The notes beneath the pieces were generated by a model. It ran no database searches. It was not told the origin of the DNA and was given only the letters and a program-made list of their open reading frames with translations. Shown piece by piece: positions 13,293-25,927 of a stretch of DNA of 41,744 nucleotides. Both the position numbers and the translations under genes were made by a program. This stretch comes from an uncultured Prevotella sp. (GTDB lineage Bacteria > Bacteroidota > Bacteroidia > Bacteroidales > Bacteroidaceae): assembly GCA_947164965.1 (NCBI GenBank), contig CAMUYR010000030.1:1-41744 (forward strand). The letters are read 5' to 3'. The first letter of the stretch is position 1. Every line of letters starts with the position of its first letter.

Positions 13293-14657
13293 ATGAATAT
13301 TTCATTTGAAGCTCCTGACAAGATTAATGGTCTGATGACCATCACATTGGAGAAAGAAGACTATCAGGGAGAAGTCGAGAAGACTTTGAAGGACTATCGT
13401 AAGCGTGCTAATATTCCTGGTTTCCGTCCAGGTCAGGCTCCTATGGGCATGATTAAGCGCCAGTTTGGTACTAGCGTTAAGGTTGATGTTGTGAACAAAC
13501 TGTTGGGTGAAAAACTATACGGCTATGTTCAGGACAACAATATCCACATGTTGGGCGAGCCCCTTCCCAGCGATCAGCAAGGAGCGCTTGATTTCGATGG
13601 TGACGCAGCACTAACCTTTAAGTTTGATATTGCTGTGGCTCCTGAGTTCAAGGCAGAGCTGACAGGCAAGGATAAGATAGACTATTATAACATTACCGTT
13701 GACGATAAGCTTATTGACCAGCAGGTTGAGATGTATCAGAGCCGTGCAGGACAGTATGAGAAGGCTGAGCAATATGATGCCGAGCAGCGTGATATGCTGA
13801 AGGGTGACCTGCGTGAGTTGGATGCAGAGGGAAATGTGAAGGAAGACGGCATCACCGTTTCTGATGCAGCCCTTATGCCTCAGTATATGAAGGTAGACGA
13901 CCAGAAGAAGCTGTTTGATGGTTGCAAGCTGGGTGACATCATCACTTGGAATCCCCGCAAGGCTTATCCTGAGAGCGATGTAGAGGTGAGCAGCCTGCTG
14001 AAGATTGAAAAGGATCAGGTGGCAGAACATACTGGTGACTTCACTTTCCAGGTCACTGAGATTAGCCGCTACGTGAAGCATGAGGTGAATCAGGAACTCT
14101 TCGACCAGGTATTCGGTGAGGGTAATGTGAAGGACGAGAAGGATTTCCGTCAGAAGATTGCCGATCAGATTAGCCTGCAGTTTAAGGCTGATAGCGATTA
14201 TAAGTTCCTGTTGGATGTTCGTGCCCATATGGAGAAGAAGGTTGGCAAGCTGGAGCTCCCAGAGGCTATCCTGAAGCGCGTTATGTTGAACAATAATAAG
14301 GATAAGGGTGCTGATTTCGTTGAGAAGAACTTTGAGGCCAGTATCAAGGAACTGGGATGGCATCTTATCAAGGAGCAGCTCGTAGCCGCCCAGAATATTA
14401 AGGTGGAAGATGCCGACCTGAAGAATGTGGCTAAGGAAGCTGCCCGTGCTCAGTTTGCACAGTATGGTATGTCGAACATCCCCGATGAGTATCTCGAGAA
14501 CTATGCTCAGGAGATGTTGAAGAAGCGTGAAAATGTTGATGGCTTGGTAGACCGTGCCGTTGACGTGAAGCTGACAGTTGCACTCAAGAATGTGGTTAAA
14601 CTGAACGAAAAGGACATCACAATGGAGGAGTTTCAGAAGCTTCTTCAGGAAAAATAA
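13293..14657 (+). CDS. tig: Trigger factor
   Basis: 454 residues. Ribosome-bound chaperone that meets nascent chains at the exit tunnel. The ribosome-binding signature GFRPGQAPMGMIKRQFG lies near residues 43-59. The middle region corresponds to the PPIase-like domain, poorly conserved in Bacteroidota, and the C-terminal half is helical (chaperone domain) ending EEFQKLLQEK. Length is normal. It is followed by an intrinsic terminator and then clpP-clpX, the common tig-clpP-clpX order. Confidence 0.95.
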   Translation: MNISFEAPDKINGLMTITLEKEDYQGEVEKTLKDYRKRANIPGFRPGQAPMGMIKRQFGTSVKVDVVNKLLGEKLYGYVQDNNIHMLGEPLPSDQQGALDFDGDAALTFKFDIAVAPEFKAELTGKDKIDYYNITVDDKLIDQQVEMYQSRAGQYEKAEQYDAEQRDMLKGDLRELDAEGNVKEDGITVSDAALMPQYMKVDDQKKLFDGCKLGDIITWNPRKAYPESDVEVSSLLKIEKDQVAEHTGDFTFQVTEISRYVKHEVNQELFDQVFGEGNVKDEKDFRQKIADQISLQFKADSDYKFLLDVRAHMEKKVGKLELPEAILKRVMLNNNKDKGADFVEKNFEASIKELGWHLIKEQLVAAQNIKVEDADLKNVAKEAARAQFAQYGMSNIPDEYLENYAQEMLKKRENVDGLVDRAVDVKLTVALKNVVKLNEKDITMEEFQKLLQEK

Positions 14658-14660
14658 GCA

Positions 14661-14697
14661 GTTAGCAGTTGGCTAAAGGCTAAAAGCTAATAGCCAA
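14661..14697 (+). repeat. GGCTAA-type short repeat with hairpin
   Basis: Short repeats of GGCTAAA/AGCTAA flanked by TTGGCTA (14669-14675) and TAGCCAA (14691-14697), able to form a stem. It resembles dispersed GTTGGCTAA elements; a similar string is read in frame inside mutL at 26992-27026. Confidence 0.55.
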
Positions 14698-14723
14698 TTA
14701 TAATTATTTAACCAAAAAAAGAG

Positions 14724-14752
14724 TCGGGATGTTTTGCATTCCGATTTTTTTT
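14724..14752 (+). terminator. tig terminator
   Basis: An 8-bp stem TCGGGATG (14724-14731) with CATTCCGA (14737-14744), one G-U pair, followed by eight T. A tract of A precedes it. It overlaps the -33 part of the clpP promoter. Confidence 0.88.
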
Positions 14753-14762
14753 CGTAATTTTG
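14734..14762 (+). promoter_or_regulatory. Promoter of clpP-clpX
   Basis: TTG 14734-14736 in the terminator loop, 18-nt spacer, TAATTTTG 14755-14762. The first ATG of clpP is 9 nt later. Confidence 0.65.
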
Positions 14763-14771
14763 TATCTTACA

Positions 14772-15449
14772 ATGAAAATGAATATGAATAACGACTTTAG
14801 AAAATATGCTACCAAGCATCTTGGTATTAACGGTTTGGTGCTCGACGAAGTGATGAGCGCTCAGGCTCAGTATTTGAATCCCTATATCCTGGAGGAGCGT
14901 CAGTTGAATGTTACTCAGATGGATGTCTTCAGCCGTTTGATGATGGACCGCATCATCTTCCTCGGTACACAGATAGATGACTATACTGCCAATACGTTGC
15001 AGGCACAGTTGCTCTATTTGGATTCTGTTGACTCCGGCAAGGATATCAGTATTTATCTGAATTCTCCTGGTGGTAGTGTGACTGCTGGTTTGGGTATCTA
15101 TGATACCATGCAGTTTATCTCCAGCGACGTTGCTACCATTTGTACTGGTATGGCTGCATCGATGGCTGCTGTTTTGCTGGTTGCAGGAAAGGAAGGTAAG
15201 CGCTCGGCTTTGCCTCACAGCCGTGTGATGATCCATCAGCCCTTGGGTGGCGTACAGGGTCAGGCATCGGATATCGAGATTGAAGCCAAAGAGATCATGA
15301 AATTCAAGAAGGAACTCTATACTATTATTTCTGAACATTCGCATACTCCTTATGATAAGGTATGGAACGACTCTGACCGTAACTATTGGATGACGGCAGA
15401 GGAAGCAAAGGAATATGGTATGATTGATCAGGTGTTGGCAAAGAAGTGA
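14772..15449 (+). CDS. clpP: ATP-dependent Clp protease proteolytic subunit
   Basis: 225 residues from ATG 14772; in-frame ATGs at 14778 and 14784 are alternatives. A TTG at 14760 lies in the promoter. Serine protease that forms a double-heptamer chamber with ClpX. Catalytic Ser is in GMAASMAAV (about residue 130), His in [10 protein letters not shown] (about 155) and Asp in the following DIEIEAKEI region. [13 protein letters not shown] is the oxyanion/strand region. The stop overlaps the clpX start by 1 nt (TGATG). Confidence 0.96.
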   Translation: MKMNMNNDFRKYATKHLGINGLVLDEVMSAQAQYLNPYILEERQLNVTQMDVFSRLMMDRIIFLGTQIDDYTANTLQAQLLYLDSVDSGKDISIYLNSPGGSVTAGLGIYDTMQFISSDVATICTGMAASMAAVLLVAGKEGKRSALPHSRVMIHQPLGGVQGQASDIEIEAKEIMKFKKELYTIISEHSHTPYDKVWNDSDRNYWMTAEEAKEYGMIDQVLAKK

Positions 15450-16663
15450 TGAGTAAAAGATGTAATTTCTGCGGACGGCCGGATCGGGAAGTAAAGCTCT
15501 TGATTACGGGGGTTGATGGCTGTATCTGTGAAGATTGTGCTATCCAAGCCTATCAAGTGGCTACTGCCAACGGATATGGTCCAGATGCTGTAAAGAAAGA
15601 TAAAGGTTTTAAGAAAAAGAGTATTCCAAAGCCCAAAGAGATCAAAGAATATCTTGATCAATATGTAATTGGGCAGGACGAGGCCAAACGTTTCTTGTCA
15701 GTAGCTGTCTATAACCACTACAAGCGTCTTCAGCAGCCTACTGATGAGGAAGGCGTTGAGATAGAGAAGTCGAATATCATCATGGTGGGCAGTACAGGAA
15801 CGGGTAAAACACTGTTGGCACGTACAATCGCCAAGTTGCTTGATGTGCCATTCACCATCGTCGATGCGACAGTGTTTACCGAGGCTGGCTACGTAGGTGA
15901 AGATGTGGAAAGTATCTTGACACGTCTATTGCAGGTGGCTGATTACAAGGTGGAAGCTGCAGAGCGTGGTATTGTATTTATCGACGAGATAGATAAGATT
16001 GCCCGTAAGTCGGATAACCCTTCTATAACTCGCGATGTCAGCGGTGAAGGTGTACAACAGGGTTTGCTGAAACTATTGGAAGGCACCGTTGTCAACGTGC
16101 CACCGCAGGGGGGGAGAAAGCATCCTGATCAGGAGTATATCCATGTAGATACCCATAACATATTATTTATATGTGGTGGCGCCTTTGATGGTATTGAACG
16201 TAAGATAGCTCAGCGCATGAATACCCATGTGGTGGGATATAACTCAGTACAGAACGTGAGAAGAATTGACAAGAACGAGTTGATGCAGTATATACAGCCC
16301 CAAGACCTGAAGTCTTTCGGACTGATTCCCGAACTCATTGGTCGTCTTCCTGTACTGACTTATCTGAATCCTCTTGACCGAGATGCACTGAACAAGATCT
16401 TGGTAGAACCTAAGAATTCAATTGTCAAGCAGTATGAAAAACTGTTTGATATGGATGGCATTAAGTTGACCTTTACACCTGAGGCTCTGAAAGTCGTCGT
16501 TGATAAAGCGGTCGACTATAAGCTTGGAGCCCGTGGTCTTCGCTCCATTGTGGAGAGTATTATGATGGATGCTATGTTTGAGATTCCATCTAAACGAACG
16601 AAGTCCTTTGAAGTGACTGCTGAATATGCTCAACGGCAATTAGAGAAGTCACACCTTAATTAA
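15449..16663 (+). CDS. clpX: ClpX unfoldase subunit
   Basis: 404 residues from ATG 15449; a GTG three bases earlier is less likely. AAA+ unfoldase that feeds substrates to ClpP. The N-terminal zinc-binding domain has CNFCGRPD and CICEDC. Walker A GSTGTGKT lies near 114-121, the pore loop is GYVGEDVE, Walker [11 protein letters not shown] is near 176, and the sensor region [13 protein letters not shown] follows. Translationally coupled to clpP. Fifteen nt later recQ begins. Confidence 0.97.
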   Translation: MSKRCNFCGRPDREVKLLITGVDGCICEDCAIQAYQVATANGYGPDAVKKDKGFKKKSIPKPKEIKEYLDQYVIGQDEAKRFLSVAVYNHYKRLQQPTDEEGVEIEKSNIIMVGSTGTGKTLLARTIAKLLDVPFTIVDATVFTEAGYVGEDVESILTRLLQVADYKVEAAERGIVFIDEIDKIARKSDNPSITRDVSGEGVQQGLLKLLEGTVVNVPPQGGRKHPDQEYIHVDTHNILFICGGAFDGIERKIAQRMNTHVVGYNSVQNVRRIDKNELMQYIQPQDLKSFGLIPELIGRLPVLTYLNPLDRDALNKILVEPKNSIVKQYEKLFDMDGIKLTFTPEALKVVVDKAVDYKLGARGLRSIVESIMMDAMFEIPSKRTKSFEVTAEYAQRQLEKSHLN

Positions 16664-16678
16664 TACGAAAACAAGTCT

Positions 16679-18865
16679 ATGGCAAGTAAGAAACTAAATC
16701 TGACAGAAGCGCTAAAGAAATATTTTGGCTTCGACAAGTTTAAAGGTGACCAGGAAGCTATCGTTCAGAACGTACTAGATGGTCATGACACTTTTGTGCT
16801 CATGCCTACGGGTGGCGGAAAGTCGCTGTGCTACCAGTTGCCTTCATTGTTGATGGATGGTACGGCCATTGTTATTTCCCCGCTAATAGCACTGATGAAG
16901 AATCAGGTGGATGTCATTAGCTCTATGAGTGATGAGGGTACTGCCCACTATCTGAATTCCTCATTGAACAAGGCTGCTATCGATCAAGTGAAGTCCGACA
17001 TCTTGGCAGGTAAGACCAAACTGCTCTATGTGGCACCGGAGTCGCTGACCAAAGAGGAGAATGTAGAGTTCTTGCGACAGGCCAAGATATCATTTTATGC
17101 CATTGATGAGGCTCACTGTATTTCTGAGTGGGGTCATGACTTCCGCCCGGAATATCGTCGTATTCGTCCTATCATCAATGAAATAGGTGAGGCACCAATC
17201 ATTGCTCTGACGGCAACAGCTACAGATAAGGTTCGAACGGATATTAAGAAGAACCTGGGTATTGTTGATGCCAAAGAGTTTAAGAGCTCCTTCAACCGTC
17301 CAAACCTCTATTACGAGATACGTCCAAAGACTATGGATGTGGATAAGGATATCATCAAGTTCATTAAGCAGCATCCCGGTAAGAGTGGTATTATCTACTG
17401 TCTCTCCAGGAAGAAGGTGGAAGAACTGGCTGAAATTCTGAAAGCCAACGATATCAAGGCTGCCGCTTATCATGCTGGTTTGGACTCAGCATTGCGCTCT
17501 CAGACGCAAGATGACTTCTTGATGGAGCGGATTGATGTCATTGTGGCCACCATTGCTTTTGGTATGGGAATTGATAAACCGGATGTACGTTTCGTTATCC
17601 ACTACGATATCCCTAAGTCGTTGGAAGGCTATTACCAGGAGACTGGACGTGCCGGACGTGATGGTGGCGAGGGTATGTGTATCACTTTCTATGCCCATAA
17701 AGATCTGCAGAAGTTGGATAAGTTTATGGAGGGTAAACCTGTAGCCGAGCAGGATATTGGTCGTCAGCTATTGGCTGAAACAGCAGCCTATGCAGAGTCT
17801 TCTGTCTGTCGCCGTAAGATGTTGTTGCATTATTTTGGTGAGGAATATCATGAGGACAACTGTCATAACTGCGACAATTGCCTGCATCCTAAGACAAAGA
17901 TAGAAGCCAAAGATCAGTTAGTATTGTTCTTACAGACGGTACAGGCCTTGAAGGAGAATTTCCGTTCAGATTATATCATCGATTTCGTGACTGGTCGTGA
18001 GACGGAAGAAATCATAGCCCATAAGCATCAGAATCATGACTTATTTGGTGCTGGAGAGGATTTCGAGGAGAAACACTGGAATCCGGTCATCCGTCAGGCA
18101 TTGATTGTAGGATATTTGAAGAAAGATGTAGAGAATTATGGCTTATTAAAACTAACTTCTTCAGGTAAGAAATTTATCAAGAATCCTCAATCGTTCATGA
18201 TTGTTGAAGATAATGAATTCAGTGAGGACTATGAGGCTGTGTCTCCTGAGCACGAAGGAGGTAGCAGTGCTCTGGATCCAACACTTTGTGCTATGCTGAA
18301 GGATTTGCGTAAGAAAGTCAGCAGACAGTTGGAACGTCCGCCTTATGTTATTTTCCAGGATGTCAGTATCGATCAGATGGCAACGGATTATCCCGTTACT
18401 TTGGAGGAACTGAAGAATATCCAGGGAGTGGGGGAAGGTAAGGTGAAACAGTCTTATGCCAAAGAGTTTGTTGATTTGATCAAGCGTTATTGTGATGACA
18501 ATGAAATCGTGCGTCATTCGGATTTACGTGTACGTACCGTCGCTAAGAAGTCTATCTTGAAAGTCAAGATTATTCAAGCCATTGATCGTCAGATAGCCCT
18601 TGATGATATTGCAACTGCTCAGGGCCTTGAGTTTGAGGAACTGCTCGACGAGGTGGAGGCAATCGTATATAGTGGTACCAAGCTGAATATCGACTATTTC
18701 CTTGATGAGGTGATGGACGAAGACCACTTGGACGATATCTACGACTATTTCTCGGAGAGCGAGACAGACTCTTTGGAAGAAGCCCTGAATGAGTTAGGAC
18801 AGGAATGTACGGAGGATGAGATTCGGTTGGTTCGAATCAAGTTCATTTCCGAAATGGCGAACTGA
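16679..18865 (+). CDS. recQ: ATP-dependent DNA helicase RecQ
   Basis: 728 residues. 3'-5' helicase for recombination and repair. Walker A MPTGGGKS at 42-49, DEAH at 143-146 in the aromatic-rich loop IDEAHCISEWGHDFRPEYR, and helicase motif VI YYQETGRAGRDG. The RQC zinc site is formed by Cys in SVCRRKMLLHYF and NCHNCDNC (about 376-400), followed by a winged helix and an HRDC domain (TLEELKNIQGVGEGKVKQ). The C-terminal tail of about 120 residues is acidic (DEVMDEDHLDDIYDYFSES). Probably in the clpPX transcription unit, since only 15 nt separate them. Confidence 0.95.
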   Translation: MASKKLNLTEALKKYFGFDKFKGDQEAIVQNVLDGHDTFVLMPTGGGKSLCYQLPSLLMDGTAIVISPLIALMKNQVDVISSMSDEGTAHYLNSSLNKAAIDQVKSDILAGKTKLLYVAPESLTKEENVEFLRQAKISFYAIDEAHCISEWGHDFRPEYRRIRPIINEIGEAPIIALTATATDKVRTDIKKNLGIVDAKEFKSSFNRPNLYYEIRPKTMDVDKDIIKFIKQHPGKSGIIYCLSRKKVEELAEILKANDIKAAAYHAGLDSALRSQTQDDFLMERIDVIVATIAFGMGIDKPDVRFVIHYDIPKSLEGYYQETGRAGRDGGEGMCITFYAHKDLQKLDKFMEGKPVAEQDIGRQLLAETAAYAESSVCRRKMLLHYFGEEYHEDNCHNCDNCLHPKTKIEAKDQLVLFLQTVQALKENFRSDYIIDFVTGRETEEIIAHKHQNHDLFGAGEDFEEKHWNPVIRQALIVGYLKKDVENYGLLKLTSSGKKFIKNPQSFMIVEDNEFSEDYEAVSPEHEGGSSALDPTLCAMLKDLRKKVSRQLERPPYVIFQDVSIDQMATDYPVTLEELKNIQGVGEGKVKQSYAKEFVDLIKRYCDDNEIVRHSDLRVRTVAKKSILKVKIIQAIDRQIALDDIATAQGLEFEELLDEVEAIVYSGTKLNIDYFLDEVMDEDHLDDIYDYFSESETDSLEEALNELGQECTEDEIRLVRIKFISEMAN

Positions 18866-18892
18866 TGTAAGAAGTTTGATATTAAGAATAAG

Positions 18893-19936
18893 GTGAAAAA
18901 GATTGTTTTATTATTGTTGGCTGTGGGCTTTATGGCACAGCCTGCTGATGCGCAGTTTTTCAAGAAACTGTTTAAGAAAAAGGCAAAGACGGAAAAGAAA
19001 GCATCTGCAAAGAGCGATGGTATTGACGATGATGCACAGGTGGCGCTTGCAGATATAATGACCTATGCGGATAATCGTAACAACCGTAATGCTTTCCTGC
19101 AGATACCTGTGGGGATTAAAGCAGACCGTTTTGAGAAACAACTGTTGCAACAGGGCTTTACGGAGCGTAAGCATGAGGGCAAGCAAACAGCGAAGTCGTA
19201 TATTTACGAAGGAGAGGTATATGGTGCTAAGTCAGTCATCACACTGGCTGTTTCTGATCAGACTACCCGTGTGTATGCTGTTGATGTGGCAGACCAGACT
19301 GTTTATCCATCGGAACAAGCTGTCAAGCAGCGTTTTGCAATGCTTAAGGATGAGCTGGTGAAGGTGTATGGGCGTGGCTTTGTTGACAATCAAGGTGAAG
19401 GCTATACGATTCAGACCAGATTGGGAACAGTTAATCTGCACTACGAGCGTGGCTCATTGTCCAGCAGTTATACCATAGGCTTTGCACTCGACGATGCAAA
19501 AGCTTATCAGATGGCTTATCAGGAAATGGACGATAAAGAACATGAGACATCTCCTCGAACGATTGCCGATGGCCTAGCTGCTGCTTGTAATCATACCGAT
19601 TTGATAGGATTGGCTGTTAAGCTGTGGCAGAACAGGACGTTGAAGGGGGCACAGAACGTACTTCTCAGTTATGATTATACACTGGGGAAAGCAACAGCCA
19701 AGGCTGTTCCTGCATCGTTGACAATTGATGACTATCAGGTCGGTGTGTCTTTGGCCCGTCGTAAACAGAGCATCACAATGATTACAATAACCGCTACCGA
19801 TGATATGGCTGCCGTTTGTAAGGATTTACAAACTTACGGCTTTACCTCGGCTGACCAGAAAACATGGCGCCAAAGCCAGATGTCGGTGGTCGTTTCTGTC
19901 GACAAACAGGGCAGAGTAGTGGTTACACTACGTTAA
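18893..19936 (+). CDS. Exported protein of unknown function
   Basis: 347 residues with a GTG start and a signal peptide (MKKIVLLLLAVGFMAQPADA, cleavage before QFF). After a Lys-rich linker (KKLFKKKAKTEKK) the protein consists of two or three alpha/beta repeats, each with a segment like YIYEGEVYGAKSVITLAVSD or VNLHYERGSLSSSYTIGFAL. No catalytic motif is recognised. No TAnnTTTG promoter is seen in the 27-nt gap, so it may be co-transcribed with recQ. Probably periplasmic or envelope-attached. Confidence 0.75.
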   Translation: MKKIVLLLLAVGFMAQPADAQFFKKLFKKKAKTEKKASAKSDGIDDDAQVALADIMTYADNRNNRNAFLQIPVGIKADRFEKQLLQQGFTERKHEGKQTAKSYIYEGEVYGAKSVITLAVSDQTTRVYAVDVADQTVYPSEQAVKQRFAMLKDELVKVYGRGFVDNQGEGYTIQTRLGTVNLHYERGSLSSSYTIGFALDDAKAYQMAYQEMDDKEHETSPRTIADGLAAACNHTDLIGLAVKLWQNRTLKGAQNVLLSYDYTLGKATAKAVPASLTIDDYQVGVSLARRKQSITMITITATDDMAAVCKDLQTYGFTSADQKTWRQSQMSVVVSVDKQGRVVVTLR

Positions 19937-19937
19937 A

Positions 19938-19954
19938 TCCTATTAATAATAGGA
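19938..19954 (+). terminator. Weak hairpin after the exported-protein gene
   Basis: TCCTATT (19938-19944) pairs perfectly with AATAGGA (19948-19954) around a 3-nt loop. No T-run follows on +, so termination would be weak; an A/T tract lies on the other side. Confidence 0.4.
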
Positions 19955-19962
19955 TAAAACGC

Positions 19963-19992
19963 TTGCCATCTCAGAAAAAATGAGTAATTTTG
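19963..19992 (+). promoter_or_regulatory. guaB promoter
   Basis: TTG 19963-19965, 19-nt spacer, TAATTTTG 19985-19992, then CACGC. The start codon is at 20022. Confidence 0.78.
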
Positions 19993-20009
19993 CACGCAAT
20001 AAATTTTAA

Positions 20010-22924
<2,915 letters not shown>

Positions 22925-22932
<8 letters not shown>

Positions 22933-24295
22933 AAGATTTCTAGTTATACTTGTCTCGCTAGTCTCGCTAGCCTCTTTGGGAAAGACGCAGACTGATTCGC
23001 TCGGAACAATTGTCGACGAGGTTATCTGGGTGGTAGGCGATGAGGCCATTCTTAAATCCGATGTGGAGGCTATGCGCATACAGGCACAGCAGGAAGGACT
23101 TCGTTTCAATGGTAATCCCGACTGTTCTATTCCAGAACAGATAGCTGTTCAGAAACTTTATGTGAATCAGGCTATCATCGATAGTGTAGAGGTGACGGAG
23201 TCGGAAATCACACAGGGCGTAGAGCAGTATATAGAGAATATGGTGAACATGGTTGGTTCCCGTGAGAAACTGGAGGAGTATTACAAGAAGAGCATGAGTC
23301 AGATTCGTGCCGACTTACGTGACTCTTACCGTGAGCGTCAGATGGTGCAGGGCATGCAACAGAAACTGGTTAAGGACATCAAGGTGTCACCTGCTGAAGT
23401 GCGTCGCTTCTTCAAGGATATGCCACAAGATAGTCTGCCTTTCGTGCCTACGGTGGTAGAAGTGCAGATATTAACCCAGAAGCCACGTATTGAACAAGAG
23501 GAGATTAATCGCGTCAAAGAAGAGTTGCGCGAATTTACGGATCGTATCAATAAGGGAACATCGACATTCCAGACTCTGGCTCGTCTCTATTCTGAAGATC
23601 CGGGTACGGCCCGTCGTGGTGGTGAACTGGACTATACAGCCCGTAGCATGCTCGATCCGGCATTTGCCAATGTGGCATTTAGCTTGACTGATCCTAAGAA
23701 AGTGTCGAAGATTGTTGAGTCTGAGTTTGGTTTCCATATCATTCAGTTGATAGATAAGCGTGGCGAAAAGATCAAGGTTCGTCATATTCTGAGGAAGCCG
23801 GTTATCAGCGACGATGCCATCACCAAGTCGTTGGAGCGCCTTGACTCTATCCGCCAAGACATCGTCAAAGGAAAATTCACCTTTGAGATGGGTGCATCAA
23901 TTATTTCCGACGATAAGGATACACGCAATAACAATGGTCTGATGTTTAATGTGACCCAGGAGGGACAGCGTACCTCTCGCTTTAAATTAGCTGATCTGCC
24001 TTCTGAGGTGGCTCGTGTTGTTGACACCTTGCAGGTTGGTGGTATTTCAGCACCGTTCCAGATGATTGATGATCGTGGTAAGACGGTGTGTGCTATCGTG
24101 AAACTGAAGGGGCGCACAGAGGGTCATAAGGCTACAATTACAGAGGACTTCCAGGTGATGAAGAATGTCGTGATGACTAAGCGTCGCCAGCAAATCCTCC
24201 ATGACTGGCTTGTGAAGCGTATCAAGTCTACCTATGTTCGTATCAAAGACGAATACCGTGACTGTGACTTCGAATACGAAGGTTGGGTGCGTTGA
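22925..24295 (+). CDS. SurA-like periplasmic chaperone/PPIase
   Basis: 456 residues with a signal peptide containing a tandem VSLVSLASL. The N-terminal chaperone part (VIWVVGDEAILKSDVEAMR, VTESEITQGVEQYIENM) matches SurA. Rotamase domain 1 (FVPTVVEVQILTQ, LARLYSEDPGTARRGGELDY, FGFHIIQLIDKRG) is well conserved. Domain 2 (IKVRHILRKPVIS onward, NNNGLMFN) is weaker. It escorts outer-membrane beta-barrel proteins through the periplasm. The order guaB - PPIase - SurA is familiar in Bacteroidota. Confidence 0.9.
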
Positions 24296-24302
24296 GATGT
24301 GT

Positions 24303-24344
24303 GAGGTAAGAAGTAAGAGGTAAGATGTAAGAGGTAAGAGGAAG
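24303..24344 (+). repeat. Heptamer tandem repeat GAGGTAA x6 (degenerate)
   Basis: Six consecutive 7-nt units: GAGGTAA, GAAGTAA, GAGGTAA, GATGTAA, GAGGTAA, GAGGAAG. It fills the gap between the surA-like gene and the OstA gene and runs into the ribosome-binding region of ATG 24350. One base separates the unit from GAGGTGA at 13201. Confidence 0.9.
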
Positions 24345-24349
24345 GAGAA

Positions 24350-25927
24350 ATGAAGAAGGCTTCTCTGTTTGTCATGCTTTTTGCCGTGTTGCTGTCGGCT
24401 TTTGCTTTACAGCCTGCACGCAAACGAGCCCCTCGCAAGAAGGCGAGGGTAGAGGATAAACGTGTCTATCTCGTTCACTCTGATAATCTGCACTACGATC
24501 AATACCGCAATGGAGATGCCCAGGTGTTGCATGGCAATGTCCATTTTCGCCATATGGGTGCTAACCTCTATTGCGACAGTGCCCATTTCTATGAGCAGTC
24601 TAACTCCTTCAGGGCATGGGGACATGTCAAGATGCAGCAGGGCGATACACTGCGCTTGACGAGTGACTATGCCTATTACGACGGTAATGAGCAACTGGCT
24701 CAAGCCCGCCATAATGTTATTTTGAAGCACCGTAAGTCGACGCTCTATACTGACTCGCTGGACTTTGACCGCATGTACAATTTTGGTAATTTCTTCGAGG
24801 GGGGCAAACTGGTGGATGGTACTGCTGTGCTGACTAGCGACTGGGGCGAGTATCATACTGATACCAAGATGGCTATGTTCTATTATGACGTTCGGCTGAA
24901 GGATAATAATCTCTATCTGACCACCGATTCACTTTATTATGATACTAAGACATCGACGGCGCATATTGTCGGACCTTCGAATATCACGTCTTCTGGCAGT
25001 CATATCTATAGTGAGGACGGCTATTATAATACCAAGACAGAACAGTCGGAGCTCTTCGGACGTTCAGTCATGAAGAATAACGGCAAGACGATGGTGGGTG
25101 ACAGCGTTTATCATAATGCCAAGACAGGCACAAACTATGCCTATAATAACGTCATCTACACGGATTCTGTTAATAAGAATATGATGACGGGCGATTATGC
25201 GGAATACAACGACTCCACAGGATATGCGATGGCTACCAAACGCGCTGTGGCCTATGATTTCTCGCAAAAGGATACGCTGTATATGCATGCCGACACGTTT
25301 AAGATCTTTACTTTCAATATCCGTACCGACTCGGTCTACCGTAAGATACTTGCATATAATAAGGTAAGGGCTTACCGTCGCGACGTGCAGGCTGTCTGCG
25401 ACTCGATGGTCTATAATTCAAAGGATTCGTGTATGACTATGTATCACGATCCTGTTTTATGGAACATGAACCAACAACTTGTTGGCGACGAGATGCGTGT
25501 CTATATGCGTGACTCTACCATTGATTGGGCCCATATTATTGGTAATGCCTTCTCCACTGAGCAGATGTTCGACTCTGTTCATTTCAATCAGGTACAGTCT
25601 AAAGACATGAAGGCTTTTTTCCATAAGGGAGAGATACGTGAGTCACAGGCCATTGACAACGTGTTGATTGTCTATTATCCTGTCGATGAGTCTGACAGCA
25701 CGCTGATTGGTCTGAACTATACGGAGACACCATTGCTTAAAATGTTTCTGGAGAACCGTAAGATGAAGAAGATATGGATGGAGAAGCCTTCAGGTACCCT
25801 CTATCCGATGACACAGATACCTCCTGACAAATATTTCCTTCCCAAATATGCGTGGTATGATGATGTCCGTCCGCTTAACAAGGATGACATCTTCAACTAT
25901 CGCCCCAAGAAGAAAAAAGAAGAATGA
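24350..25927 (+). CDS. OstA/LptA-like lipopolysaccharide transport protein
   Basis: 525 residues with a signal peptide. OstA-like beta-jellyroll repeats run along the protein: NLHYDQYRNGDAQVLHGNV, FRAWGHVKMQQGDTLRLTSD, LTTDSLYYDTKTSTAHIVGP and KNNGKTMVGDSVYHNAKTG. These form the elongated groove that shields lipid A between the LptBFG complex and the outer-membrane translocon. It is longer than E. coli LptA, as usual for Bacteroidota OstA_2-type proteins. A repeat-like core encodes the basic PRKKARVE just after the signal peptide. It overlaps mutL by 4 nt (ATGA). Confidence 0.85.
   Translation: MKKASLFVMLFAVLLSAFALQPARKRAPRKKARVEDKRVYLVHSDNLHYDQYRNGDAQVLHGNVHFRHMGANLYCDSAHFYEQSNSFRAWGHVKMQQGDTLRLTSDYAYYDGNEQLAQARHNVILKHRKSTLYTDSLDFDRMYNFGNFFEGGKLVDGTAVLTSDWGEYHTDTKMAMFYYDVRLKDNNLYLTTDSLYYDTKTSTAHIVGPSNITSSGSHIYSEDGYYNTKTEQSELFGRSVMKNNGKTMVGDSVYHNAKTGTNYAYNNVIYTDSVNKNMMTGDYAEYNDSTGYAMATKRAVAYDFSQKDTLYMHADTFKIFTFNIRTDSVYRKILAYNKVRAYRRDVQAVCDSMVYNSKDSCMTMYHDPVLWNMNQQLVGDEMRVYMRDSTIDWAHIIGNAFSTEQMFDSVHFNQVQSKDMKAFFHKGEIRESQAIDNVLIVYYPVDESDSTLIGLNYTETPLLKMFLENRKMKKIWMEKPSGTLYPMTQIPPDKYFLPKYAWYDDVRPLNKDDIFNYRPKKKKEE
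24429..24452 (+). repeat. Palindromic core related to the era insertion
   Basis: CCCTCGC (24430-24436) pairs with GCGAGGG (24443-24449). Aligned with 346-369 in era, about 18 of 24 bases agree. It is read in frame as basic residues after the OstA signal peptide. Confidence 0.4.
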
